Assembly: GCF_001640805.2 (NCBI RefSeq)
Contig: NC_066848.1
Span: 12,820,592 to 12,884,591 of the forward strand
Direction of reading: 5' to 3'
DNA: 64,000 nucleotides
Source of the DNA: Lates calcarifer
Lineage: Eukaryota > Chordata > Actinopteri > Centropomidae
Positions within the stretch are counted from its first letter, which is position 1, and the number at the start of each line of letters is the position of its first letter. A program made the position numbers and the translations under genes. Under the pieces are notes generated by a model. The model saw only the letters and a program-made list of their open reading frames with translations, had not been told where the DNA came from and searched no databases. Positions 37,101 to 49,430 of the stretch are shown here, piece after piece.

Positions 37101-40100
37101 TCTCTGTCTGCACTGAGTTGATGGGTTGACCTTGAGCTGATTGGGCAAGATTGATTGCTGCTCAGATGAAAGAAAAGGAAGAGACATAAAATGAAAGCAA
37201 GACCAGAGACCCAAGAATTAAAGTAGGAGGACACTTGACTGCCTGTACGCCCTCTTTCCATGCCTCTGAAGATGATGGCCACCTAGCCTGCTAGACAGTA
37301 GTAATTATTCCTTCTTTCAGTTTCTACTGAAGTACACAATGAGGTCTTTAAACTGACACCACCTATCCCACGTAACTCCTTGCAACTTCCAGACATCTTT
37401 ACACAGCTGTATATTTATTTATATTTTTCTATCCCACTCCCCTTACCTGCTACATGTTAATAATGTTCCTCTCTAGATTATATCTCATTTATGTACAAAG
37501 ATGAACACGGTCACAAGTGCACAAGCAAAACTAACTGTCTTTAGCTGCTGAATAACTGATATTTGCTCACTTAGTGAGTCCCCTTTAGTGGTGTGCCTGA
37601 TTGATTGTGTGTGTCCTTTAAATGTGTCTATCAAAGACAAAAACAGCAGTGCTGCACTCCAAAGGATGCACCAACCATTGTCAGGTATTCTCTTTGCAGT
37701 GTCTTTCACTAACACTCTCTACTGGAAGAAGCACTACACTTGTGATAAGAGAATGTGCAGTAGTTGAGTGAGAAAAAACACCTGAGGCTTGTCTGTAATG
37801 TTTTATGGAAAATGCATAACTTCTGTGCTTTCACATCAGTGCTGCGCTCCTCCACACTGTTGAAGCTTTGAGCCAACTGAGGAGCCATTAGGGCTGTACT
37901 GTACTCTGAGACTGTGTTTACTGGGCAAACAGACAAAATATCACGTATCTCTGTTGACAAAGGGGAGAAAACCATTGTGTAACAGGACTGAGCAACACAA
38001 GAGCTGAATCCTGAATACAAACACTATTCAGAGAAAATCCCTATACAATAACGTAATCTAATACAACATCACCACAAACTATAGACTCAAATGTTACTAT
38101 AGAACTGACCTGCAGGCCTGCCTCCCACATGTTACACTTATATGATAGTATTCCGTGCAACATATAGTGCAACATTCAGCCTCAGTGCAGAAAGTAAAGA
38201 GTATTCACATAGTGCAAATAAGGTCTTAGAGGTGATGGATTGTTGTGTAAACACTGGATGGCTGTTGGTTGTATAAACATTTGCCATTAACATTTCTTCT
38301 CAGTCATGTTCAAATCTCAGGTGAGTCACTATTATTTACTGATAGTTCACTGATGACATGAATATAGGTAAAGTCATTGTCACTTATAAATGACATTAAA
38401 ATTCCCTGAGGAAGTAGTGTAGTTTGAGAGAAGGATTTGAGTTTTAGTAAGATTTCTTTTAAGAAAACTTGATGTGGATTCTGCATCTTAACATCAAAAG
38501 GATTCTCCTAATATTTTATTTCTACCTAATGTTAAATTCAATGTAGGTATCCCAGAAAAGCTACAGAAGTCATATCAATAACACTGTTTTCCAAAGCTGA
38601 AACAATTGCATTGAAAATAAAGATGTTTCTCAGGGCAGACAACAGCTACACTAACATCAAATAAAAAGGAGGATTTTTATAGTCCTCTCAGTAGTTGGAA
38701 AAAGGTGAGTTGGGTCTTAAAACTTTTATTTTCTTATTATAACAGCAGACCTTGGGCACTTCACCACTTTGAACACAGATGAATGTGTCCTTTATTTTGC
38801 CTGACAGACTCTTTCTCTGAGCACTACGTACTGCTTTGAGATAAGAATCAAAAAGGACTAGAAGACAAAAGCCTTTTACCAATGACCGTTACTTGAGAAT
38901 ATAAGATACTTTTATCCATAAAAATGAGAGAATTTTTCAATAATTAAGAATAATTTTTATGAATTATTCTTTCTTTACTGACATGGACAACCAAGCCACA
39001 GTAAAATGTTGAAAAGACAAAAGGAGAAAGAAAGGAACGAAAGAAAGCTTATAAAGTGTAATTTGACATTTGAAAGCAAAATGAAACTTTTTAAATTATG
39101 CTTGAATGAAAACACACACAAATTAAATGTGTACTGTTATTAAGGAAAGTTTATCTGAAGGGTTAAGGATGGGCCTGAAATGGGTTGGGGCACAAAGAAA
39201 CTTTGTAGACACCAGTCTAACTCAGTGACAGCATAATGTACAGTTCCAGTCATCAGTCCCTTATATTCTTGGTCCTAATTTACAGAATTAGGGTGTCACT
39301 ATTGTTAGAGTGTCATTATTGTACTGTCAAACCAATTAGCATAGAAAAAATGCAAATTTCCTAATGAAAATGTAAAATGGGAATTCCTTTCATACCTTAG
39401 CAGCAACTTGATCCACTCTAATTTAAGTCAAGTGTTGCTTCAATAATTCTGACAAATGCAATGGAAACTATGGCAACTAATTTATAATATGGAAATATTT
39501 TACACCACTAATACAAATAACTGCATGCAACACAGCTAGCGGATAAAGGCACAAACAATATGACCAACCAAGAGACACCCAGGATGGAACATTCATCATG
39601 TCCCTTTCCGTCCACCCCCAAGTTTCATGGTCTTCCTGTGTGATTGATAGTCAGCATAACTGTGACTAACACGTTGTCCGACTTAATTAGCAAAGATGAA
39701 CAGCCGCGTGTTGAAGCAGTGTCAACCTTGTTTGTGAAAAAAAACCTGTGTGTGGAGGGCTGCCCACCAGAAGCAATGAAGAGTAAAACCGTAGCACCTT
39801 GCCAACACAGGTTAGTGTTCACTGCACAGTGTGAAAGACAAGGAAAAGTTAAGCTATTCTGTGCATTCAAACGGGAAAGAATTTCTTAATGTGCAAGTTT
39901 GTACTCAAGATCACTACAAATGGCAAAGTTACATCTTCAGTCACTTCACCCAACAGTCACCTTGATGTCTCACAATCCTCTTGTCTAGTTTTTTAATGTC
40001 ACCGCACCCCAAGTTTTCCTCTAATCATTCTATTAAAAATTCAAAGAATGACCCAACGGGGGTCTGACCAAAGAATACCATCTCTTGATCTAATTTCTCA

Positions 40101-40340
40101 CTTCTCCAAAAATCACACAGCATTACAAGCTCATAACTGTTTCAGAGTTGAAAAATTGAGCCATGGCTTCAGACTTAAATAATAATAATTCACTGCAGCA
40201 CCATTGTGCTGTTGACCCATACAGTCAGAAATAGCAAACATTTTCACACCTAAGTGGCAGCAAAGTGGAATCACTTTTCAAACTGACCTTATGCACCCTC
40301 TGTTGAGCAGCCCACTCCAGTTAGAGAGAGAACTGCTACT
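31100..40340. other. Intron 2 segment, unique-looking DNA with candidate conserved blocks
   Basis: Few repeats beyond short AC/GT tracts (about 31387-31401 and 33470-33500). Several stretches have dense, non-repetitive, mixed composition typical of conserved vertebrate non-coding elements: 32160-32360, 33240-33440, 34720-34840 and 35820-36010. No ORF resembles a known family. Overlapping 81-codon frames on both strands at 39625-39889 mirror each other and give no coding signal. Confidence 0.5.
33391..33415. promoter_or_regulatory. Palindrome with TCF/LEF-like and SOX-like motifs
   Basis: CATTCAAA-G-TTTGAATG (33393-33409) is a perfect inverted repeat. It contains TTCAAAG/CTTTGAA, the TCF/LEF core, on both strands. 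ACAATGG, a SOX-type core, follows directly. The block sits within the complex stretch 33240-33440. Motif content alone does not prove a regulatory role. Confidence 0.3.
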
Positions 40341-43077
40341 ACATATGTCAGTAAATCATCCTCACATTTGGAACAATCCAAATAATGCCCTGTGATGAAC
40401 CAGTGGTCTGTCCACGTTGTTTTCTTTGTCCTGCCCAATGCATTCTGGGATAGGCTGTGCCTTCAATGTGAATGCCCCCATCCTCTGTTGTACTCTCCTG
40501 TGTTTCTGTGAACTTGCTGGTCATCCTGTAATTTGTCGTGGACTGTTGTGATGTCAGCACAGGTAGGTACTGCCATTCTCTTTTGTCTGGTTCAGCTAAT
40601 TGTCTATGTCTGTTACAGACCACATCCTGTAACTGTGCAATGACTAAAATATCATCTGGATGGGTTCCATTATGAGGAACACAATGGATATTTTACACCC
40701 CACTACCCACTGTTAATTCTGTCCAAATCAAGCTTTACTGTAGTGGAAGGACTGCACAGGACTCTGGATTCCTGATACAACAGAGTGACTCAAAAAGAAC
40801 CCTATGACTGATCCAACAAGAGCAACATCAACCTCGCTCAGAAACCTAGATGCAGGCAGGCATGCCCTTTGCATCTGGGTGAACCCTGTTGCTAAGCTGC
40901 ACAGAGCACTTACTAAACAATGTGTTGCCAATTTTTTGTGGGTTCAAGACCTGTGTGAAGGTTAGGTAGAGGTAACAGCAGGGCAAGAGCACTGTGAACC
41001 CTGGCAATGGGAAATGACACAGTATTAGCTCTGGAACCTAGCTCTTTTATAAGATGCAGTGCTTCTACTTGCAAGTTGTAAAAAGTCAGTGAGAGGTGCC
41101 AGGCTCTTATGAAAATAAGATTTTCCACCTAGCTACTAAAAGCTGGAGTTTCTCACATTGAATGCTTAATAGAACTGCACATTACTTAGGTGAATAAACT
41201 TCACTTTACAGCCGTACAGAAAGCTACCACTGACAATCAACAGATAAATGATGCCTGGACAATGCAACCCCTGAGTATACATGACACAGTCAAACCTTAG
41301 GCCACAGACGATGATGATGACTGATTTTGAAATTGTTGTGTCAGTCCTGTGGTCACATCTTTAGCATATGCAAGTGGAAAGAAAGAGGCTGAGCTGTCAG
41401 CTGCTCCCAATCTGTTTGTGTTTGATGTAATTTATCAGGAAGTTTGGGTGATGAAGCTGCAAGGTATCATACTCAAAACTTTCACCATTGCAGCAGCAAG
41501 AATCTGTGTCCTTAAGGTGGTCAGTGCTTGTCATGGCATCAAATCAAAAACCTGCCGCTGGACACCATTAGTAAGAAAGACTGTCAAGTTGACAAGGGAG
41601 ACTTTCTGAGCTTCACTGTCAGGGATATCTTAGCCAGTGGAGTTACCAGTGGCCTAGAAAAATAGTCTGAAAGTTAAAGAAAAAAGTATTCAGTGACTCA
41701 GCAGGGGAAGGCAGGGCACCACTCAGACTTCTCTCATTCAGGGGAAGGAAGGTAGTGCTGGAAGAATCAGGAGGGTGAGAGGCCATCTCCCTGACAGGTC
41801 ACCATAGCAGTCAGGAAGTGACAAAGCACTAAGAATAGAGGAGAATGGGCCTGTGCATTTGGAAACTCTTGATATTGTTCTGCTGTTGTGACTGACACAT
41901 CTCTTCAATGCCACTGCCCTCGAATAGCCCAACAGGGGTGGTGGTACCCATTTAAAAAAGATGAAGCTTCAGGGTGTGTTGAGGTCTCACACAATTCAGG
42001 CTCCTTGAGGAAAGCCAATGACAAGGTGCTGAAAAGGAGGCAACAGTTGACTGTCGCATTTCACATCCAGAGTAACAAAACACTGGGAGGAAGAAAAGTG
42101 ACCAAGACTATCCAAAGTGAAGAAAAGATGTCTCCACCCCAACCAAAGACTGTTGTCTAAAGACATTGTCAGTAGTGGGAATAAGCAGTGGCAAAGTTCT
42201 AAAAATGTTTGAGGAGAAGGAAATTAATAACCTTACAAGAAATTGGTTGATGGTTTTCAGTCTCTGTGTTACTTTTGCCATCACTGATTATACTGAATTG
42301 TTTGAAGTGAAATCTTTGTTACTGTGAGACTGCGGTGAGAGAAAATTAGTAGACATGGGAATAATGCTGCAGTTATTTTCATCAATGTTTCAGCCTCAAT
42401 AACAAAAATCACCCTCTACAAACTTGATTGATTGTTTCAGACTGATTGTTTTTCAAATGATAGATTTTCCCACCAGCATTCCCATACAGCAGTTATTCAT
42501 GCTTTTCATTACACAAAAGAAGAAAAGCTTATGAGGACACAGAAAACACAGTTTAACTAATCTAAATGAGTCTGGATTAAAAAGATCAGAACAAAGTGAG
42601 CTGTGTGCAATGAGGGTAAAGTGATGCAGAAAATCTCCCATAAACATTGTCAACAACTTGAAAACAGCTCATATTGAGAAATGTGACACAAATTGAACTG
42701 CTGGACCTGCAGACCCATGATAAAGACATTTTAATTCACACAGGCAAGCAATCCTGCATATCTGGAAGGGAGGCTGAGTGAGCTTTAAGAAGAGTACTCT
42801 GTTTTCTTGTTTTATTGCCATAATCTACATGTCAGGCACATACTGCACATCAGAGAGAACCCCACAGCATTTCAAAGAATGAGCTGTATTGTTAGGCTCA
42901 GCCTCTCCGGATATCAAAGTACTCTTATGGAGGATGAGGGAAGTTGGCTTACATCAAAGTTACATGAGGTGGCATCAAGTGTTGAGAATCAAAAAAGTCA
43001 CTGATGCAATCACTGATGGGGCGGGGGCAGCTAAAGACATCATGGACCTCACAAAAGTCACAGTCAGACTAGAACGT
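40341..43077. other. Unclassified segment with several short open frames
   Basis: Somewhat higher GC than its surroundings, with ORFs of 65-91 codons on both strands (for example 41349-41609 and 41888-42160 on plus, 40348-40623 on minus). I compared the products by eye with transposases, reverse transcriptases and receptor domains and recognised nothing. It could be an old, decayed mobile element or ordinary intron. Confidence 0.4.
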
Positions 43078-43136
43078 TCTCAGTCCTCAGTTCTCAGTCC
43101 TTAGTAACCCTGGGGGTGGGGTGTGGGGGAGTGGTG
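43078..43136 (+). repeat. 14-bp tandem duplication followed by a G-rich tract
   Basis: TCTCAGTCCTCAGT (43078-43091) is followed by a copy with one change (43092-43105). A G-rich stretch at about 43111-43136 has G5, G4 and G5 tracts with short loops on the plus (template) strand. Confidence 0.8.
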
Positions 43137-43180
43137 GAGGCTACAGCTCTCAAAAGGAACCTGTGCTTCACTCTAGCTCT

Positions 43181-43234
43181 ATTATTATTATTATTATTAT
43201 CAGTAGTAGTAGTGTTAGTAGTAGTAGCAGTAGA
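43181..43234. repeat. Compound trinucleotide repeat (ATT)n then (AGT)n
   Basis: About seven ATT units pass into imperfect AGT units (with GTT and AGC variants). Intronic. Confidence 0.9.
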
Positions 43235-45923
43235 TGTAGATTCATAGCAGAATTCTCTCTTTTTTTCTTTTTAACCACATGCAGAAGGCCCCTTTTGTTT
43301 TCTTTTGTTTTGTTTGTGTAAACAAGGCTAGTGGCCTGTCATTAATATGAGTTATCATCTGTGGCCCTTGGGAGCAGTGCTCCATGTTTGTGGCATCACA
43401 CTGACATCTGGCAACTTAACTTTGCTCAGTTGACAGCATGTATTGTTAATGTGGTGATTTAGTTTGAGATACAAAAAAGGGCACTTTGATGTCAACACTC
43501 ACAAAAGCACTGACAAAGGGATGACAACAAAAACAGCAATTACAGAGAAATGTGCTTAAAGCCACCAATTTACAGACATGATAGACAGTAAATAAACATA
43601 CAGACCCAACAAAAACACAAATTTACTTCCACCAACCAACTACGCCAGCATGAATTTGGCTTTATTCTTAGCCCAGAGATAGTGAGCCACAAGGCAGGCA
43701 ACTTGCACCTGCCAAACTCATTGCAGTCTGGTCCAGCAATGAGGCCTTTCTTATAAACAACGGTCTACCACCATTAACAAGATATCCAGCCAGGCAAAAA
43801 GGATAACAAGCTGCATGGCAGAAGACTGATCACACATACATCTTGTGTGTGAAAAGACCCTTACTTGCCTGGGTCAACAGCCATTTCTGTATTCTGCACC
43901 GTCTTTCAAAGCAAAAAGTTGTAAAATGAGTTGGTTACGTATTTTGTAAACAACACAAGCATAATGAGGAGCCACTGAAAAGTGAAAATGGTCTCTCCTG
44001 TTTGTGCGCGCACACACACACACACCTAGCTGTCAGTTGGGTCCAGCAAGCCTTGCAATGGCAGGGCCAGATCATACTGCGCTGATGGACCCTCTTACTT
44101 TTTAAATGAGATCAGGGCTCTCGCGTAGAGAGGGGCAGTGGTAGGCTGCTTTAAAAGCCGTCACCCTGGACTACCCAGCGGCTTGGGTAAACAAGAAAGC
44201 ACACATCCACAGACTCATATATGTATACACACCAACAATAGCTAGCTGCCAGACACTCATTAAACCATCAACACCTCCTGAAGTCAACTCATCCGGTGGG
44301 TGAGATGGCAGCAAGCTAGCAACACCCCCTTCTCCATGCCTCATTTACCTCAACAGGACAGGTGTCAACCAGCAAAATAGGGCACCATGAATATTTACAT
44401 GCAAGCTACTTCTGCAGCTAGGAACGTAGTCTGAATGATCATTAGTTTAGATTTATTTGCCTATATATTTCTCTATCTGTGTATAAAAAGATCCTTAATA
44501 TTATAGAAAAAAAGTAATAATTAAATAAGTAATAATTAAAATGCCCTCTACAAAACATAAAAGAGCTCAACAGAATAACCTCTAAGAAGTACAATCTGGG
44601 CAAATGACAAGAGATAATAGGTAAACAGATAAAGATTTCTGTTTCATGAAAAATACACAATTCTCTGACCTAATAGCAACCCACACCAGAACAGATAATC
44701 CTCTTTTCCAATACCAATGGCTTTTTCTTCATTTATTTTTCTTTTCACTCTATTTGTTGTGTTCATAATTGAAAGAGGCCATTTTAAGATAAAGCGGAAA
44801 TCCATTACGTGCTCTCACTCTCTCCTCTGACCTGTGAAAACAGTTTGGTTTTGTCTCATGAGGTGAGGGTGAAAAATTAATCATTAAAGCATCTGACAAC
44901 CTCTGCCACAGGTGGCTGTCACACCAAGGAGCTGCAGTTAGACTTGGCCCAAACCCAAACCAGGGCAAAATAACTGGACAGACCTATGACTCCCTATGAC
45001 CAAAGCACCGCAATAAGGCCACCAGAGGCTGCAGGCTCTGCAATCATATAATATGTCCTCCACAAAGCCAAACAGAAAACTCTGGGAAATATGCTGCTGT
45101 CTCCACAATACAAACTCAGAAGAGGTAAAATCTGATGCCAGCTCATGGATGGAAATGAAATCAGGATGTACAAATTAGGAATCAAACCTATGTAGCACTG
45201 AAGTGTGTAATAGAAATTATACTGAAAAGATAACATTGGTTATACCCTTGCAACATTTAGTAAACTTTTGTGGCAAAATAAAACTAAATAATGTATATTC
45301 TATATTCAAGCTGTTTATGGCCAATTCGATTTCTAATTTATTGTTATTGGATAAAATATTTTAATAACATTAAGTTTTACTCAGCACAGTTGGTGTTTTC
45401 ATTAAATCTGACATTTAGAAAAACAGAAATTGAGAAATAAGGCAAGAGTGTGACAGAGAGAGTAAGAAACAGAGTGAGAGGTCAATTACATGCATGACAT
45501 GCAGAATCAAAACGGCTCAATCTAAAATGCTTTTCCTCTGCTTCATTTCCCCCTAGATCTGTATAGATTGAGTGAACATATTGGTAGGTCATTGACTAAC
45601 ACATCTGTTTATATTAACATTTGCCAATATGTCAAAGCAACAACTGTGTAAATAACCATGGATGAGCTGTGAGCTTTCACACTCCAGTTAGGTAGTAGTA
45701 GAAGTTGACAGTGTGAGATATGTCAATCAAAGGTTTTTAGAGTCAGTGGTGGGTAAGTGGGTCTGCATATTTCTGGCATCTCAGTCCTTTTCATTACAAA
45801 TCAAGGTGCATTAGGTCTTCAGTTATTTTGTGGAATAACAAGACGCTTGATCAGGAACCATTTTGTCTTTTGGTCCCTCTTCCTATCTTTCTTTTTTGCA
45901 CTATGTTTTGATTTAGTAAATTA
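43235..45923. other. Intron 2 segment, no gene seen
   Basis: Unique-looking DNA with a short GCGCGCACACAC tract near 44008-44027. The stretch 44030-44400 is of mixed composition with a GTAAACAA forkhead-type motif and could be regulatory. A near-repeated AGTAATAATTAAA motif sits at about 44512-44540. Confidence 0.45.
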
Positions 45924-46760
45924 AAGGTCAGGAGCTTCAGCTAATGTTCACATTAAACATTAGAATGGAGGTAAAGAATATAGATTTTTTTGTGCCAAAA
46001 GGACTGATTCAGGTATTTCTGAAACTGCTCATCTCCTGGGACAAACAACAATCTCTAGAGTTTACTCAGAGTGGTGTGAGAAACTAAAATCATCCAGTAA
46101 GCAGCAGTTCTGCGGAAACACCTGGTTGGTGAGGGAGCTCAGAGGAGAATGGGCAGACTGACAGAAAGAGCTGACAGAAAAGCTGGACTAATTCATAAAA
46201 CCACCTTGTACAACTGTGGTGACCAGAAAAGCATCTCAGAATGCCCAATACGTCCAACCTTAAGGCCTATGAGCCAGGAGCAGAAATCTGAGGCTGCATT
46301 GGGCTGAGGCTCACCGAAACTGGACAATGGACTGGAAAAAACGTAGCCTGGTCTGACGAATCTCAAGTTCTGCTGAGGCATGCAGATGTTAAGGTCAGCA
46401 TGAATCCCAGGACCCAACCTGCCTTGTGTCAACAGTCAAGGCTGGTGGACTGCTTTCTTGGCACACTTTGGGCCCCAATCAATCACTGATTGATTGCCAC
46501 AGCATATGTGGGTACTGTTGCTGACCATGTGCTTCCCTTTATAGTTACAGTTTACTCAAACCCAAACTGGATTCATGAACATGCTAGTGAGTTCAGCTTA
46601 CTTCAGTGGCCTCCCCAGTCACCAAATCTGGATCTAACAGAACTAATTTAGAATGTGGTAGAAAGGAGGACTGGCAGCATCAATGTGCAACTAACAAATC
46701 TGAAGAAATTATGTGATGAAATGGATCTAGCCAATGTGTAAGGAAAGCAGTTTTTAAAAA
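45924..46760 (+). mobile_element. Second decayed Tc1-like transposon, different family
   Basis: The plus strand follows, in order, the 5' part and transposase region of a fish Tc1-like family I recognise. The landmarks are GAGCTTCAGCTAATGTTCAC, GGTATTTCTGAAACTGCTCA TCTCCTGGGA, GGCTCACCGAAACTGGACAA, GCCTGGTCTGACGAATCTC (the W-S-D-E-S block), TTCTTGGCACACTTTGGGCC and CCTCCCCAGTCACCAAATCT (the P-P-Q-S-P-D-L block). The asparagine/aspartate-rich second catalytic region is largely deleted. The terminal inverted repeats were not found, so both ends are approximate. Same orientation as the element at 27127, opposite to grid1. Confidence 0.85.
46125..46740 (+). pseudogene. Tc1-like transposase remnant (second family)
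   Basis: Reading-frame fragments of a DDE transposase. The AWSDES-type motif is at about 46347-46364 and the WPPQSPDLDL-type motif at about 46605-46635. The frame is broken by stops (for example TAATTTAGA after the second motif) and by a deletion of the segment between them that carries the second catalytic Asp. Not functional. Confidence 0.8.
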
Positions 46761-49315
46761 TTGCTATTTGAGACTGTAACTTTTGCCCAAGACAAAAAGG
46801 GAAAGGAAGTCACTCAGCACATATCACAAACTGTAACTGCAACCAATTAAAAAATAATAATATAAGGCAAAAATGAAAACACAAAAGCTATTTGCCATAG
46901 TTGAAAATGTTGTCCTTAGTCTGCTACTGAATGTTCAACAGGTTTTCCATTTGCACTCATCCTAACTGAAAATGCCACTTAGGGAATTAAAAGCAGAGCC
47001 AAATCACTCCTGTTTCACACCATTCAGGTATTTTTCACAAATCAGAATAAAAAGCATAAAAGCATCACAGTTTGTTGGCTGACTTTTTTTATGTACTGGC
47101 TGATTCAAAGAAACAGCAGGCGCCCACTCAACCTTTCATAAATGCCCTGCCACTGTTGCTTAAATACATCTCAGGCATCTCTCAGCGGTGGAGCGGTTGA
47201 CGATGTGCAGAAAGTTATCATTCAGCTCTAAGATTAAGATTTAAGTTTGAATATAAGTTTAGAGAATGAGGTGGAAGGAGTTTGTGAAAGAGAGGGATCA
47301 TGTTCTCACAACACTTGCTCTTATGAACAACCAGACATGCACAAGTTCATCACCAAGGTCTGAGTCTAAACTACTAACTACTGCTTCACAGTTCAGTGCC
47401 TCGGCCAACCAATCAAGTTGCAGTTTGCATCCATGGCTGTCTTGACTCATATAATATACTGCATGCAATGAAGACTTTTGTTCAAAATATAATTATAAAA
47501 GTATGGTATTACCATCACATTAATCAAACTCAAAAATTAAAATTGCTGTGGTCAGACCCTTTGTCTCCTCTTAGCAACAATTGAGAAATTTTAGACATGA
47601 TTTCAATTTATCTCAGGTATTCTGAAAAGCAAGGTATTGTGGAGCCAAATAGTGAAAACTTTCATAAAATCATCCATGCTGACACAAAAACTGATTTCCA
47701 TAATAATCCATGAGGCCCGAACAGCCAGGGCTATGTCTTCTTGCATGAGATTACTTATGATCTTAGCTAGCAGCCTTGCTTGGCATAATCCATGAACATG
47801 GAATTTCACCATAGTGTAGTTCTGGGTTTATATACAATGGGAAAACAAAGCAGTTAAGAGAATTTCTTCTTTCTTTTGCTCTGGATGTTGGTGTTGAACT
47901 GTTGAACTTGGTGTTGACAAAGTGTGCATTCAGCTTGTGTTTGTGGGTCTGTGCATGAGTGGATGTGTGTATGATTCTATTTGTGTTTGTGTGCATACTT
48001 ATGTGTAAGTCTGTATGCACATGTATATGTATAAGAGAGATTGAGCAGAACAGAGAACATGGCTGCTCAAAGCCCCTTGAGCTCAGTCACAGAGACAGAA
48101 TACTGATAGAGAAATCCACAGTCTTCACACTCCACTAGCTCCTATCTCTCCATTTGCCACCACCCCACCCACCCCCAAAACTCCCTCCACATCGTTGTCT
48201 TGCTCTGGACTCTAGACCTGATCTATCCTTTTCTATTTCAGACGTTCTCTATCATTTTTAGATTTGATTCATGCACACTCCAAGTGCTTAGCTCCCCCAT
48301 TCCATGTTTCCCTCCCTGGTCAATACACCCCCACCTCCACCCCCCCAGTAAATAGTATTTTATCTAATCCCTCTGATTCTTCTACCCTCCATACTACCAT
48401 GTCTGCCCCATCTCCGTCACTCACCTCATTTCCTTCCTACCCACTATCGCTAAATGCTTGTTAGCTTAAGCAAGACTCAGGAGTCCCTCTAGCTTTGCCG
48501 TCTCAATTAAGAGTCCACAGCTCATTCAGTGAGCCCTTAATCCATGGCGAGAAGAAACATGAACACTCTTCCCCCTGAATATGTTCCTCTTAATATGGGC
48601 TCAAACTTTGCCTCCACTGGGTGAATTGCTGCTGTGTGATCAAGTGAAAAACAGCAACTTCTTCACAAATTTGTGGAAAGAGTCTATGGATTAGTCTGTA
48701 GTCTATGCATCAGATAAGATATTCTGTGGACCTTATTTATTTATCTATTCATTTTTGCCTACTCATTTGGTTCTAACTGAACCACATGATGTGTACTCAA
48801 AAACCAAGAAAAGACAGACAGCTGCCTGCTTTACCACAGTGGGTAAACCCAAGGCAGCCATCCAACATTCACTCATGCTGGTGTGTTTCAAACCTCTATA
48901 AGGTACAGAGGCATCTGTTTTCCAATCCCCTCCTGGTCCCAAGGCTGTGCATCTCATTATAAACAGAGAAACAACCAACACTGCTTTTTAGCCATTCAAA
49001 AAATGTAATTATGTGCACATATGGGCAGAGCCTTGAGCCTCCCGGTGTCGTGGCTTAGTGTGGGATTATGACAAAGTGGGCCAATGTGATTCCATTCAGC
49101 ATTCAAAGCCATATTAGCAGGGAAGACAACAGTGCTGTTGTGATGAGTGAGCGGATTTTTTCAGGCCAGCGGGAGGCAAAGGTCCAAAAGCATGTACTGT
49201 GATGTCTTCTTCTGCAGCAGGACTGGCAAACTGATGCTTTCTTTCAGACCAAGTACACTACATTTTTGTACTGAGAGTGTGAGTTTGTGTAGAAAGCATT
49301 AAAAACTTGTCTTAC
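46761..49315. other. Intron 2 segment, C-rich tracts, no gene
   Basis: Mostly AT-rich. C-rich tracts on plus lie at 48157-48176 and 48328-48346, G-rich on the sense strand. A GT-rich interrupted stretch lies at 47930-48000. The complex stretch 49020-49200 may be conserved. Confidence 0.5.
48157..48346 (-). other. Two sense-strand G-rich tracts (potential G-quadruplexes)
   Basis: On the minus strand, 48176-48157 reads G5-T-G3-T-G4-T-GG-T-GG. The stretch 48346-48328 reads G7-T-GG-A-GG-T-G5. Both could fold in the pre-mRNA. They are 150 bp apart and separated by pyrimidine-rich plus-strand sequence. Confidence 0.5.
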
Positions 49316-49430
49316 CTGGTGTAGAGGAATGGCAGCATTCATTTGGAACCAGGAGTGAAAGAGAAACAGATGGGAGAAGGAGAGAAAGAGAGAAAGATAG
49401 GGAGAGAAAACAGAGACACACAGTTAGTCA
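49310..49430 (-). promoter_or_regulatory. grid1: Candidate recursive (ratchet) splice site in intron 2
   Basis: Read on the sense (minus) strand, this has a branch-like GACTAAC (49429-49423), then a pyrimidine tract of about 60 nt (49412-49351). The first AG after the branch comes more than 100 nt later, at CTACACCAG ending at 49316. It is followed at once by GTAAGAC, a good donor. Juxtaposed acceptor and donor with a long AG-exclusion zone is the hallmark of recursive splice sites known from long introns of neuronal genes. There is no coding lead in the correct phase upstream, so it is not grid1 exon 2. It could instead be the donor of an alternative or non-coding exon. Confidence 0.4.

Noticed and set aside
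37440..37455. CAG/GTAAGG on the sense strand as another ratchet site
   Set aside because: The upstream sequence is AT-rich without a pyrimidine tract.
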